A DNA stretch of 64,000 bases from Patiria pectinifera (lineage: Eukaryota > Echinodermata > Asteroidea > Valvatida > Asterinidae), in NCBI GenBank assembly GCA_029964075.1, contig CM057129.1, forward strand, positions 10,035,430-10,099,429, read 5' to 3'. Under the pieces are notes generated by a model. That model did no database searches. It was not told the origin of the DNA and worked only from the letters and a program-made list of their open reading frames with translations. Both the position numbers and the translations under genes were made by a program. Shown piece by piece: positions 23,191 through 36,090 of the stretch (its first letter is position 1; every line of letters starts with the position of its first letter).

Positions 23191-24752
23191 AAAGCAAGAC
23201 ATTTTCAACCAATATAAGGGTAAAGGCGTGATGCGTTTTCAAAGGAGTCTGATTTCCATATGACACCGGGAACAAGCTTTTTTTTTCTTAAGTTTGGATG
23301 AGAGAAATTTATCGGGAATCAGTATTAACCTGAGTGTCTGAGGAGTAGCACCATTGCCAGCTCCGGGCATGGGGGAGGGGGAGGGGCCACATTACCAGCT
23401 TATGGGCACACCACCAGAAAACACACAATAGGAGATAATGTTTTTACGCTTATGTTTTTTGCCAATTGGGGCTTGGCAGTTGCTCGCTTCGTGGAGACCA
23501 CTATTTATGAGGTGCCCCCTCTATTGATGGAAACTTAACACTAGTTTTATTTAGCGCGCCCTTTCTCAAAAGAAACTTTCATTGGTTGTTTGACGGTTGC
23601 TCGCGAAATAGAATCTCCTGATGAGTAATACATCAAGCCCGATTACTGGCCGAACTTACAGCTTAAAACAGCTGGGCCTGGTAGGCTCGGGTTAATGCCC
23701 GGCCCCCCAAAACAAGTGTGTCATATTTCTTGGACGTTGACTTTCTGTTTTCATTCGATTTGAATTTTTCGCGTTTAAGATACTTTATTTGTTTCGGTCA
23801 TACATGTATTATTGTTTTCATTGTTTGACAGTTTCCACTTAATATTAAATATCATAATGTTGCGCAGTCATCATGACAAATCACTGGACGAAATTTTAAT
23901 TTTGAAATACAGAATTGACTCGTTTTGTGGGCAACAATTCAAGAAATACTACATGTATTCAATTAACATTTCAAACCACCATGCGTTGGAGATCTACAGT
24001 CATGAGTTTTACTTAAAAAAAAAATCGGGAAGTACGTGTAGTTATCACTTATGTCTTTGGGAGTCGATTTACAGGTCTTGGAGTGCAGCCCTGTATTACA
24101 ATTCCCATAGACACCAGTGCTAAATGCCCATACTTCAAAATTCTTGTAAAAATACTCAAAACTCTCACGGGTATAGCTGTACAGAAAAAAAAAGGTAATC
24201 AACATGTCATCTTTTATTTTATTTTAATTTTTGTGTGTGGGTTGACCATTGACTTTTTCAGATATTCTCACCCAAAGAAGGCGACCCCTATATTTTCCCC
24301 CAAAAGTGGAACAGTAGCCATCTTCAAAAACGATTCCTCCACAGCATGACACAATAGCGCCACTTTCGAGCCCAATTGCATCCAAAATTCTCAAAATTGG
24401 AAGCCCCAAGTCCGGGCCAGAGGGTTCATTGCCTTATCTCTTCAAATCCCCAATTCTATGGCTCTCAGAACTCTCTAATATAGAATATTTTGAGGGTTTA
24501 ACTTTCTTTCAAGCACTCGGCGGATGGGTTTAGGCCTATTTACCATCCTGCATGGGTGGGATTTTTTTCTCTCACAAGTCATCCGCATAATTGGTGTACG
24601 TTGGGCGTTTTGGAATTTACTTTTCTAAAAACGTGAGAAAAAAATATAAATAAAATTCTGACTATTTCCCTTCAGATTTTTTTTGCCGATGAACCTCTTT
24701 GCGAAGATTCCACCCCTGCACCAATCCACCCCCCCCCCCATGCACGTGGCGA

Positions 24753-25656
24753 CAGTGGCGTAGCCAGGAATTTTTCATTGGGGGGGAGGGGCGCTGGGGG
24801 GCTGGAACATTTTATGGGGTGGCGTCAAGCAGGGGCGTCAATCGCTTCTCAAAAGTGGGGGGGGGGGACATACCTTGATCATAACTGATGCAAGCGCGAA
24901 GCCCTTACGGCGTGGGGTTCGGGGCCCGCTTAAGGGCCCCGAAAAAAAAATGGATTCTAGATGTGCTGTGGTGTGATTTGAAGCAATTTCTTACGACTTT
25001 TCTCCATGCTTTAACTAATATTTTCTTGGCAAAAGATAATTATTTGAACATCGTTTTCGAGGTTGGAGACATTGAATCAGCTATCGGTATTCTGAGCTAT
25101 TGCCGTGGGGTTCGGGGCCCGCTTAAGGGCCCCGAAAAAAAATGGATTTTCGATGCTCTGTGGTGTGATCTGAGGCAATTTCTGACCACTTTAACCAATA
25201 TTTTCTAAGCAAAAGATACATTGTACTACATAATAGGGCCAATTTCTTACCACTTTAACCAATAATTATCTTAGCACAAAAGATAATAATCTAAACATTA
25301 TTTTCGAGGTTTTCTCAGCTAAAGACATAAGAAAATTTTGTGAACATTGTTTTCGAGGTTGGAGTCATTGAATCAGCTACCAGCATTCTGAGCTATAGGC
25401 GTGGGGTTCGGGGCCCGCTTAAGGGCCCCGAAAAATTTTGGATTCTAAATGCTCTGTGGTGTTATCTGAGGCAATTTCTGACCACTTTAACCAATAATCA
25501 AGCAAAAGATACATTGTAGTACAAAATAGGGCCCATGGCGTCATGTAGATCAATGATAATTTTTTTAGAAACTCAAAATCTCAGTGGGGGAGGGACTGGG
25601 GGTGTGTGACAAGGTTTCATGGGGGTCGCCCCCACGCCCCGGTGGCTACGCCACTA
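24753..25656. mobile_element. Non-autonomous hAT-like element with 8-bp TSD
   Basis: Bounded by the direct repeat CGTGGCGA (24745-24752 and 25657-25664). Termini are CAGTGGCGTAGCC and GGCTACGCCACTA, inverted repeats of the hAT CAGTGGCG type. The uninterrupted site is seen at 1511-1530 and 35965-35980. No transposase is encoded. The interior has three copies of a block with the hairpin GGGGCCC-GCTTAA-GGGCCCC (24921-24940, 25114-25133, 25410-25429). Present only in U3, so it inserted after duplication. Confidence 0.9.
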
Positions 25657-27084
25657 CGTGGCGATGACCCTGGCCCTAACATACCCGGCGTTTGTAAGAT
25701 GAGCGTGTGAGGAAATCGTACAGCTTTCACCCTATTCAGCCTCTCTCACCAATGCTCTCTCTCTCATTCTCACCCATCTCCTTTAATCTGCGAAACGCAA
25801 CCACCTTATCTCTATCACCCTTCAAACCCAAGCCAACCTGAACACCCTGCCCTTCACAGGCGGATGCAGAAAAACACTGTCGGTGGGCTTCTGGTTGTCT
25901 TGGGGGAGGGGGGAGGGGGGGGGGGAGATACATGGGCCTGACATCCAGCATTTTACTTTGCTAATTTTGTTCTGTTACATGTTTTAGCTTTTTAAGAATC
26001 CGTGGGGTAAATGGGATAAGTAGACTACACCATTGTCTTAGTGCCATTCATTGTTCTTGATGAATTATGGAAAGATAAGTAACAATCGGCATCATATTTT
26101 GCTCCCCGCCCCTCATCTTCAATCCCTAACCCCCTCGACACCACTAATCATTCATCCTCCACCCCATCCATCCTCAACCAATGTTAACCCGGCCTTTCAT
26201 TAACACGATCCCCAAATCTAGAAGTCAAAGCAAACAAAAATGGAAAAAAGTACAGGTAATTAACTGACTTTGTTTGCAATAATTTGTAATATCAAAGGGA
26301 TAAGAAATGTTATCTATAATCTCAGATTTAAGTCCTTAATAAGAAATTATTTTGTTCGTAAAAGTCAGACTGTGATTTGCTCGTTCATTTCAACGACAAT
26401 ATTTCTCTGTAATTTTACTTTCTTGAGAGGAATTCGATGGAATGTATTACGATTGGGACAAGGTTTCCCACATTGTTAAAAGCTAAATGTTCAATTAAAG
26501 TAATGTTCAAAATACATTTTTCGAGTATTTATATTCGAAACTGATTAAAAAACATGTTATATGATTAATTTCTGTGCTTTAATTAGTTAAGCTGTTAAAC
26601 AGAGCACATCCTCAAATGTATACTTGGCAAAACATGTTTCTTAGAATCAAATATATACTATATAATCATTATTAGGTAATCTGCTGATATTGTGTCACGT
26701 TATCAACTCAAATTACATTAAATCGTAAACAATTCATCATAGTGAAAGCTCTAAAACTCAACTTTTAACATGAAACAAAACTCAATTATAACATGGGGTA
26801 CGAAATAAAGTGTTTAACACAAGTTGAGAGTTCTTGGTTTACTTTGGCGCAGTTTCAAAATCTTGGTTTTTTTTAGGAAAAAGTTTCCGAGGATAAATGA
26901 TATCACCAGGCTTCATTAAATCTCTGGCTGTATACGGTATGCGAAATGCAAATGAAAAAAAAAAACACACAATTATAAATATATTCTAAAAACAACAATA
27001 TTTTTTAATACATGCATTTGTTACTTCCCAGACAGACTATTGTAACTGTTTATGTTTTACCATACGATTACCAGTTTAAGAAAT

Positions 27085-27430
27085 AACAACATATATGCAA
27101 AAGGAAGGGTCGTACGCCCATACTTCAGGAACTACGTTGGCTCTCGGTTACGGTGCGAGTTGAATTCAAGATTCTTCGGTACTTTTCAAACTTATCCGCC
27201 ATGGTGAGGCAGCGCTACGGTACTTCACAGATTAAATATCAGTTCATACGTTTAACATTCGCACTAAAAGCTGTGATGGGGTCCAGTTCAACCTTCCTAA
27301 AGTTCGTTCAAAGCCTGGCAAGGCATATGGTAACTGTGCAGACTTCCACGTTATTTCAGCAAAAAAATAATGAACTTGGAGTGTTTTTTTAATCGCAGCC
27401 AAAACCTTCTTTTTAAAAAGTCATAAATTT
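27085..27430 (+). mobile_element. Decayed LINE RT relic, U3
   Basis: Same relic as in the other units, between AAGGAAGGGTCGTACG and the AT-rich 3' flank of the C1q gene. Multiple frames and stops. Confidence 0.5.
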
Positions 27431-27675
27431 CACTTCTTTTTAATTAAATGGCTTTTTTAATGCAGTTTTGATGTATTGTCAAGCGTTTCGATACTTGAAT
27501 GTAAAATGTTATGTATTAAGAATCAATTATCTTTCTTATTATCATGACACTGAACATTTTTTTTGTAATTCATTGGTTAATGTTTTGGCAAAATAAAAAG
27601 TAAAACAAAACAAGAGCAGCACTGCTCTTGGATATTTATGCGTTGTGATTTAATTTTTTTAAGTGAAATATTTAT

Positions 27676-28503
27676 TTATTCGGAGAAAAGGAGGAAGCCA
27701 CTGAATGAGGTCCAGTGATAGGTGGAATCACTATGCACCCTACCGTACATTGTAAGATACACTGTGTCTCCTCGCTGCAGAACCAGCACCGCGCTCCCAG
27801 ACAACTGACCACGTTGACTTGATGTACCATGGGTAGTGATCACCTTGTGGTTGTTTTTAACAAGATTGATGTACAGGCTACCGCTGTTGCTATACTTAAG
27901 AACAGAAAACGTAAATACGTAGGTGCCCGGCACACTACAGGTAAACGTACCGGTCTCGAGAGCGAAATTGGTACCCGGCAGAAGCGTCTCGGTCTGCTGG
28001 AAGGGCAAACGGATGTCGTGATTCGAAGATTCATCCGAGTAGCTCGTCCTTACCACGGTGAATGCCACCCCCTGGTTGGAATCGCCTGGTGTCTCCCCTG
28101 GCTCACCCTTCTGACCTTTGACACCAGTTTCCCCGGTTGTTCCAACTAAACCCGGGGAACCTCTCGGACCTATCTTGCCAGGCAGGCCAATCCCGTCGTC
28201 ACCTTTAGACCCAGTGTTCCCAGGTGCTCCCCGCTCACCCATTGGTCCAATAGGGCCAATCTCACCTTGCTGACCTGCATCGCCCTTTGACCCCGGCTGA
28301 CCGTACGGCCCCATCGGTCCTACTGGTCCAGGCAGACCTGGTATGCCGGGTATTGCAGCAGGTCCCTGGCAGCACTGCTGACACACCTGAGACGCAGGAC
28401 CATCGTCATCCGAGGGAACCGGCCCAGTAACGGAAGCTCGGAGCTTGACAGAGTTACCCAGAAGGAGGGCGATTGACAGAATGGTGGCCACGCAGATCTT
28501 CAT
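27676..28503 (-). CDS. Secreted collagen-stalk C1q-domain protein, copy 3
   Basis: 275 residues: signal peptide 1-23, Cys 41/44/45, collagen stalk 53-138 with the Gly-Ile break at 104-105, C1q head about 145-275. The start (28501-28503) abuts a CCTTTCAG acceptor. Differences from its neighbours lie mostly in the head (Tyr at residue 155; SYSDESSNHDI, THGTSSQ, VHSDSTYHW). The usual arginine opening the head is Gly (SNQGVAF), and Phe-Ala replaces Phe-Asp before LETGTF. Exon 1 lies at 32636-32719. Expected to be secreted and oligomeric; ligand unknown. Confidence 0.92.
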   Translation of the reverse strand: MKICVATILSIALLLGNSVKLRASVTGPVPSDDDGPASQVCQQCCQGPAAIPGIPGLPGPVGPMGPYGQPGSKGDAGQQGEIGPIGPMGERGAPGNTGSKGDDGIGLPGKIGPRGSPGLVGTTGETGVKGQKGEPGETPGDSNQGVAFTVVRTSYSDESSNHDIRLPFQQTETLLPGTNFALETGTFTCSVPGTYVFTFSVLKYSNSGSLYINLVKNNHKVITTHGTSSQRGQLSGSAVLVLQRGDTVYLTMYGRVHSDSTYHWTSFSGFLLFSE

Positions 28504-28678
28504 CTGAAAGGAAAACAGTACAGGGCCTCAAATTACAAACAAAATCGCTACATAAACTGAGGAATTTGTATACGAGACATAATTTGGAGGAATCATTATT
28601 CAGAGAATGTGTCGGGAGTGGCCTATCCGAGAGCAAGGGGATAACATGTAAATAAAAAGATGGGTTCTTTTTAAATCT

Positions 28679-28692
28679 GTTGCCATGGCAAC
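28679..28692. promoter_or_regulatory. Perfect RFX X-box palindrome
   Basis: GTTGCCATGGCAAC is a 14-bp palindrome that matches the RFX X-box consensus exactly. It lies about 180 bp upstream of the copy 3 ATG. The site is at the same place but altered in U1 (4481-4494), U2 (16853-16866), U4, U5 and U6, so only this copy keeps both half-sites intact. Function is inferred. Confidence 0.55.
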
Positions 28693-31600
28693 TATGGGCA
28701 ATCCACACTTGTATTGTTTTGCCCGCCGATAAAAGTTTGGAAAGGAGACCGAATTACAATATTTGTTTATGGGGACGGCACGCCCTTTCCACGGTCATGA
28801 TAGAATCAATTAAACATCATCACACCGACCTCGATGGTTTGCTCTTGAAGACTTAAAGAACAGGTCCAAGAAGAGATCACAAGGAGTTCACTGTAGGCTG
28901 AAAAAATGAACAAAGAAAACCGGTAATGTTTATACTTGAGTTAAGGAGTGAAATAATGTTATTATTAGTTTGAATGAAATTGTGAGGTTTTTTTTGTTTC
29001 AGTTTTATAAATCATCATTCGAAAACAGGAACAATTACACACCTGTAAATAATGGACAAATTATTATTTGACCAGTATTTTCCTGGCCGAATACCTCCAG
29101 AAAAACAACATGTTTTAATGTGGCTATGTGAAATTTCTCGGGAAACTAAATGCTGCCTGAAATCACCGTTCAATTTATTCAAACACATTCATTAAAGTTA
29201 TTAAAATTCCTTCCTCCCACAAATGTATGCATTTTTAAGGCACTATCAAGCAACTGATGAGTTTTTGAAAGCATAATGCAAGTTTTTAATAATTCTGCAT
29301 TCCAATAGCTTTATTCCCGTCCAATTGCACAACTTGCCCGTTCAATATTCGAACACTTTCTTTCAAATTCGAATATAAACGCGCAAGCATTTTCAAACCC
29401 AGTCGAATTTAGCGAACGATCAAAATATTAAAGGGTATCTTCACTATACGCGTAAAAAAGTAGGCAATTTAGGTATTTGCATTGCATTTATTGTGCTTTT
29501 GATTTCAGTTCTGCTCGGGAATTCACATGCATGCATACGTTTACCAAAGTAGAACATGTTTAACCAAATGCGGCAGTTTAGCAAGATCTGTGGCGAATCC
29601 AGGGGTGCGGAGGTGGCGCCCTCCCCCGGCAGTGACCGAAAATGTATCAAAAAAGGCAAATTTTAATTGACAGAGCCCTTCCACCCTCACCCTTTCTCTT
29701 GAAGATATTATGTGGCAGTGTGAAAACAAGGTAAAAAATGACATGAGGTTTTGATAAAATTGTATTAAGGAATGTACAAAGAAAATTTAAAATGTCAGGG
29801 AAGGAAACAGGAAACGTGCATATCAGAACTTAACAGTTAAATATTAAGTGTCTATTAAGTGACAGAAAGAATGAACTTTTTAGCACTCGCCCAAAAATCG
29901 GCCTCTTACGAAAAAAGACAGATTTTTTTTGTTATATTGACCAGTTAGTTTTTGTAATTACTATGTGGAAATAAAAAAATAATGAAAAAAATACTGAAAA
30001 TCAATCAAGTTTTTTTCACCAATACGATTGACGGTTAACGGAGTCTTCAATCTCTGCTATCTGTATCTCTGTTTTATTTCATTTAGTTCTCTGATTTTTT
30101 GGGGTTTTTTAGTTTGTAAATTGTATGTAAGCATACACAAGAATGAAATTTTTTTTCCCGGTGAATCCGGTGACGATATGTCGAGTAATCTGCCTTTCTA
30201 AAAAGAAAGATGCAAAATCTAAATTGACAGTCTTCATATACAAAATTGCAAGTCTGAGAATGACTTTAAGTTATTTAGGAATTAGCAAAACTGTTTTTAT
30301 TTGAAAGCACAAAATTAAATTTGAATTAAACGAATTCAGCCGGAAATCCTATATTAATGATGGTCTTTACGCTTCAAACAGGATTTCTAAGCAACGATTG
30401 GTCATTTGTCACGGTTTGACGGTGGTTGTAAGGGAGGGGGATCCCTCACTTTTTTAAATATCACTTTCGCACCTTTGTTTTGAATCGAATGACGTGTCCT
30501 GTTTATAATGGTGACCAAAACGTTATCGGTGCATAAACAAACACAGTCTTCCGCCAACATACTATGCTATTGTAACGCTAAATTGACAGAAATTGTAAAA
30601 TAAGAACTACTCACTTGATGTAATGTTCTTGGATTTTATCACGAAAGAAATCATCAACACGTGAGCAGATTGCTGGCGGGAAATAAAACAATTTTTTTGA
30701 AAATGAGTTATTGAGTTATTTTCTGCATTGATATGGGAAACCGATTTCATACCAGTGAAGTATAGTGGCGGAAATATTACAGGTGGGCCACTGCAGTTAA
30801 GCTACAGTCGTTACAAAAAGAATTATTTCCCCGCTGGTGGGAAATCAGCGCACCGGTTTGGCTATTAGCATCAGCCACCATCTGTTTGTCAATCATGACT
30901 GTGTCTCGGAAAATCTTTAAGGTTTAAGGAAATCTGTACTATTATTGAAAACCTTAAACACTGAAAATATTGCTTTTTTTCAAAAAGATATTTCTCAGAA
31001 TCTACGTGACATTCTCAGTGGAATCCTACATGCAAACATGGCTGAATTCATCTGAAAGCTGGTGCTTCAAACGTTGAAGTCGGACAGCAGAACAGACGGC
31101 CCTAATAATTTGTACAAACATCAACTATTTACATGATTCCTAGAAAAGAATCCAGGCAGATAAAGCAATTTGGACTTGAATAAAACTGTGTGTGTAATAA
31201 TGATCTGGTCCGTTTGTATTTGCGCCCTCTAGTCTATTCTGATCTGTGACACTTTTATCGTGTAATGTTTGAAAGTAAAACGTTTAGGCCTATATAGTGA
31301 TCAAACCGAAATGACGCACTGTGAACTAGTGAAATGACACAGTTTAAAAACAAAGCGCAAAAGGTATTGAAATTATCCCAATTTTAAATAACACAACATA
31401 AGACAGGATGTTTGAGATGTCCCGATTTCCTTTATACGTTCTTCCGTGGCCAACTTCCGCATAACCTTTTATCCTGAATCAGTCAGAGTGATTGCCGGAA
31501 AAAAGGTGAGCGCATAGCATCGGGATTATATGTTTGATACAATAAACAGGGAAAACTAGCAAGAAATTAAGGGTCTGAATGGTCATACTGATATGATGGG

Positions 31601-32068
31601 TCAAGTGTCGAACTTTTGCAAGATTTTTTTCTTTTAACAAGAACAAAGGTTTTAATTTATCATCTGAAATATTGTGCAAGTGCGTGAACCTCAATAACAA
31701 TATATATATGGAACTTCATGTAATATGCTCTTGAAAACCTTCAGCCAGGTATGACTGGAAAACTGGCGAACCTAAATGGCAATACAAACTATAAAACTTC
31801 CATGAATTTATAGTGAGCTATCGGTAGCGACAAAAATTCAAGTAAGTTTCTAAGAGCTAGAGAAATCAGTCAGAATGTTGGACAATTGTTTGTTGAGAGT
31901 GCACCATGGAAGTAGCAGCGATAATATCGTCAGACAGGAATTCCTTATTCCGAACAAATAAAATAAAAACCCTGATTAGTTTGCTCTTAGCTGTTATTGC
32001 CTGACACTTTGGCCTCACAAAATGTTGGTATGACAAAACTGTTCAGACTAAGAGCTAATTCAGCTATA

Positions 32069-32440
32069 TTAGACCCCCCAAAAAGTCTCCGATTTCTGGT
32101 ATGCGCTCGCATCGACGTTTGCCATGCGCGTCAGCAAAATGAAAAAAAAAATCAATGAAAGATGATGTCTCAAAACCGCCAAACTCACTGGTTCGACTGG
32201 ATTCCTGCTGCTGCACAATTTTAACGTGTCTTTAGATGGGGTTATGATCAAGAATAAGCTTTACGTGGCCTCTCTGGTCTCCCATAATATTTGCACTAAA
32301 TTTAGTCGGGCACCATTTGCAGTCATCAGCCGACTTTTAAAGCAAAAAAAAAAAAACAGGTAAAAAAAAAATCGAGTCGTCACACCACTTTTTGGGCAAG
32401 CTCCATTCCAGAAACCGGAGACTTTTTTGTATGGCCTTAT
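32069..32440. mobile_element. TIR-bounded insertion (MITE) in the U3 intron
   Basis: Inverted ends AAAAAGTCTCCGATTTCTGG (left) and CCAGAAACCGGAGACTTTTT (right), one mismatch over 20 bp. The other units run straight through this point. No open frame of interest. The exact outer boundary is ambiguous; TA is the likely target, which would fit a Tc1/mariner-type MITE. Confidence 0.65.
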
Positions 32441-32635
32441 ATACATTATAATATCTGGTGATTATTCAAGCACCTATCGATAAGTTATCGAGTTAACGTA
32501 TGGACACGGGATCATCATGGTCGGAAATATTTACAGCGCACTGTTTTGGCTATAAGCACATTTTTTGTCAATATCATAAATCAAAAAGATCAATACCAAA
32601 GTTGGAAGAAATAAAAGATTGTTGCAAACACTCAC

Positions 32636-33080
32636 TGTGCAATTCTGGTTCGATCTTGCAAACAGTTCGCTCGGGTTGTCGTCTGAACGTGGACATGAGC
32701 TGCGGTCGTTGTGAGGAGTGAGCCGGCAGCTTGTGACTTAAATATTGACGTCGATTTCCCGTGCAGTGACTGAGGAACTTGCAAGCCCGGTTTGTGATTG
32801 GCCCTCTGCGCGCTGTCAATCACACATCACTGACTCGCTTCATATTGATGAGACGGAAATTATGTTAATGTTACATTGCCACACGTTAAACCCGAAGCAT
32901 GTATCACCGACACTAGACGCATCGGATTGGTGGAATGAGCGTAGTGATGTCAGTGACACAATCAAACGCGTGGATTGTGATTGGCACCTGTCAATCACAG
33001 AGCACTCACTTGTGGTCACCGACTTGTTGGCTGACTAACTATGATTGGTGGATAGAATAATGACGTACATCGGCCATACG
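32636..33080 (-). promoter_or_regulatory. Promoter and non-coding exon 1 of C1q copy 3
   Basis: Initiator T at 32719, TATA-like and CRE-like motifs directly upstream, CCAAT near -80, and the TGATTGACAG/GCCAATCACA pairs as in the other units. The exon ends CACA|GTGAGT rather than CACG|GTGAGT. The CACGTG-type E-box seen in U1 and U2 (AACACGTGG) reads AACGCGTGG here. Confidence 0.68.
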
Positions 33081-34932
33081 TGTGTTTGTTTTGCGCTTCG
33101 TGTTATTAAATGGAGCAACGCATTTGGTGGCTAGTATTTCGTAGTCAGGTTATGCATTATACATTTTTAATAGAAAAGCGAAGGCGTAATAATTTAGCCT
33201 GAATAAAGAAGTAATAAGAACTTCAGTATACTGTGTGCATAATATCAGGTCCATGTACAGTTGCCGCCCTCTTACGGTGAAGTATACTTATTTTGCAGAG
33301 CCCAGCCGTTCCCAAAGGCAATTTATTGACAACCATTCATCTATCCCCATCCACTAGTCAAACGTGCGCTCAGCTCGGCAACTTCTCGGCATGCAATCGA
33401 CCTTGCAGCTGCAGAACCCCCTCCTCGCTAATTGAGGCCCTCCCACCCCTGCTTATTGAGCCAAACGTATACCAAAAACCAAACACATGTTAAGGCCAAC
33501 CCGATCTTGTCCATCGCCTAATCAAACCTAATCCCAAATTTACCCCAACTGTTTGGATCCTACCATGTGCAAACAACTTCTCTCCTTGGGAAACACTAGC
33601 CTTCAATAGCCTGAACTCCAAGCCAAGCACGAAACCCCATATTAAACCCCTGCCCCCACCATCCCTTCCCCCTCCTAACCACCCTGGGCAGCCAACGGCG
33701 GATCCCGAACCAATATACTCAGGCGGAGAAAGGGGTGCTTATTTAATGCTAGCGATAATAGTTTCGTCGAAAGGAAGAGGAAGAGTAAATCTATTTTTAC
33801 AGCATTAACAGTCGTGTCGTGACATTTGTTTTTCGTTGGGTAACCTATCGAGTGCCACTATTTGTAGTTATTCACTCATCAATTTTCTGCTGATGACAAC
33901 TAACAGTTTTCCCTGCTAAAATAGACCGGCCTATAAGAATACCTACTGAAAAAAATTGAAATGACGGTGGCCCATATTCTACCGAAAGTCCCAAATAATC
34001 ACTAAGTGTGCCCCTGATTTTTAGCGGAACAACGCCTCCCACAATTCCAGACAGTACCTGTTCTTTTACCTATCTAGGGTGTGTCGTTTTCAAACCTAGT
34101 ATTTTCGAGAGATGTCACGCCGCGAAGTATTACTCATTTGCGTGGTTTATTAAAAGGACCTTAATTAAGACTCCTCGTTTTCTGGAAAAAGCATTCAAAA
34201 GAGTTAAGCGCCTCCCCCGATTCCCAGACAGGCTGAGTGGTGAGGCACGCCGTCTCTAGCTCTCCTTGTTACGCCACTGAGTTTGAAGTGCCGCATCGTA
34301 TCTATCTCAACATCCGTCAGGGACCATGAGTTTGACCATGATGGGAACGTACAGCACTAATATTTTAACTGAAATAAATCTGCCATCGAATTTTTGAAAA
34401 TCATGGGCGGGGGGGGGGGGAGGTGTTGGGACAGCTATAACCAGTGGCAAGGAGGACATGACTTCCGTACTACGCCGTTTGGCCTGAGGAGCTGACCGCG
34501 TGTTTAATGCGCAGACCATTTTTACTAAATCGGGTACTCAGACCTCACAGCTGCACTTGGCAACGACCCTGCACCTAACATACCTGCCCGTAAGCTGACA
34601 TGGGTTCAACTTTCACCCTATCCAGCCTCTCTCACTAAGGCTTTGCCACCCCCACCCCCCATCTCACCCATCTCCCATCAATCTGCGAGACGCAACCACC
34701 TAATTAATGTCTGACAACCTTCAGAGACAACCTGACCTGAACACCCTGCCCCTCAAGGCAGACAGAACCAAATTGTCCATGTGCTGCCAGTTATGTTAGG
34801 CTATGAGTGGGGAAGGGGGCAGGTAAAAGGGCCTGACACCCGGCAAGCTAGCCGTTACACAATCGAAAGGCGTGGGGGATGCGTTTCAGTTTTCCTTCAT
34901 TATTTTTCCTGACTACATTATACTACCATTTT

Positions 34933-35157
34933 GGGCGGCGTGGGTGGTTTGTGCGTAAAGCGCTCGCCTCTCACCGAGGTGACCACAAATGACAGTTCGA
35001 AGCCTGGCCGCGGATCACATGTTGTGAGTATAGAGTTGCGCGTTGGTTCTCTCCTGTGCCACGAGGGTTTTTCTATGTGCCCTCCGGTTTTCCTCCCTCC
35101 GGCAAAATCAAACTCTTTCGATCTCAGGCTGTGCTCCGTGGTCATAATAGGCGCCTT
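34933..35157 (+). mobile_element. tRNA-derived SINE, truncated U3 copy
   Basis: Head as in U1 and U2 but the B box is damaged (AGTTCGAAGCC, 34994-35004, after a short insertion). The body ends abruptly at GGCGCCTTTAG where the unit breaks off. Confidence 0.65.
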
Positions 35158-35645
35158 TAGAATAGTAAGTTGTGTTGGTAGATTTCTAATGTAAAGTCTT
35201 TAATTTGTATCCTACCAACTGTACAAAAATAGTCATAAAGTTGTAATTTTTTAAGACCCCAATTGCTTTTTAGTAGATTCTGATAGAAGAAGACATTTTC
35301 TTTGATTTTTTGAATGATACATTAGTACATAAATTTGGTCAAAGGTCACAATGTTAAAGGTCACGTGGCCTACTTTTCACATAATTTAATTTTGACAAAA
35401 GAGTTGATTTGAGTATGCAATTCTTATTATTTTGATACCACATTCGCATATATTCGATGACAATTGACGTGGGTTTGACATATTTCTACCAAAAGTGTGG
35501 TATTTTACTCAAAAATGTCCGTTTTTTTGTTGTTTCTGCCCTGACCTCATGGTAAGTTGGATCGGGCTAAAAATTGGTGTGCATTCATTGCTTATCAGGA
35601 CCTACAAGCACAACAATTTTTATCAAAATCGGAAGACATGAGGTA
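35158..35645. other. Unique junction sequence between U3 and U4
   Basis: About 490 bp not found elsewhere in the window, AT-rich and without an open frame of note. It joins the broken SINE of U3 to a point about 800 bp inside the U4 block, so unit ends were lost on both sides. It could be a remnant of another mobile element. Confidence 0.6.
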
Positions 35646-36090
35646 TAAAAGTTTGAGGGTTTAACTTTCTTCCATGCACTTGGCGGATGGGTTTAGGCCT
35701 ATTTACCGGTGTGCACCCATTACCATCCTGCATTGGCGCGATTTTTTTTTTCTCCCAAACGTCATCCGCATAATGGGTGTACGCTATGGCGTTTTGGAAT
35801 TTACTTTTCTAAAAAACGTGAGAAGAAAATATAAATTAGAAAAAAAATGAATTCGAACGTAATGAAATTCGGACTTTATTTCCCTTCAGCTTTGTTTTCC
35901 CTTCATCTTTGTTTTGCCGGCGAAAATTCAGCCCCTGCACACATCCCCCCCCCCCCCCCCCATGCACGTGGCAATGACCCTGGCCCTAACATACCCGGCG
36001 TTTGTAAGATGAGCGTATGAGGAAATCGTACAGCTTTCACCCTATTCAGCCTCTCTCACCAATGCTCTCCCTCTCATTCTCACCCATCTC

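Larger units (their letters stand above)
12926..23529. repeat. Tandem repeat unit U2
   Basis: Same order as U1 from GAAACTT at 12926 to the next junction at 23530, but shorter. Its intron is of a second type shared with U3. The left part, 12926-15300, is non-coding flank with a short deletion relative to U1 and a diverged copy of the minus-strand tRNA-like relic. The ghost half-unit and SINE are present. Confidence 0.85.
28504..32635 (-). other. Intron 1 of C1q copy 3 (type B intron)
   Basis: About 4.1 kb between the acceptor at the ATG and the GTGAGT donor at 32635. It contains the intact RFX X-box (28679-28692), the truncated GGATCCAG MITE (about 29588-29700), the type B segment shared with U2, and a TIR-bounded insertion near the exon 1 end. 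No coding sequence seen. Confidence 0.6.
23530..35157. repeat. Tandem repeat unit U3
   Basis: Opens with the same GAAACTTAACACTAG as the window start. It carries a unit-specific hAT-like insertion (24753-25656) in its downstream flank and a second insertion (about 32069-32440) in its intron. It breaks off inside the SINE at about 35157, where unrelated sequence begins. The flank 23530-27000 holds no gene. Confidence 0.85.

Noticed and set aside
24888..25208. 106-codon frame inside the U3 hAT-like element
   Set aside because: It arises from the internal tandem blocks and hairpins and shows no transposase or zinc-finger motif.
25907..25926. Poly-G and poly-C runs (also 9789, 34410, 36450, 45110) as special structures
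   Set aside because: Many are parts of MITEs or simple low-complexity tracts of varying length between units; nothing shows function beyond that.
35339..35375. Two AAAGGTCA half-sites like a nuclear receptor element
   Set aside because: Spacing of about ten bases fits no standard response element, and the region is unique and far from a gene start.
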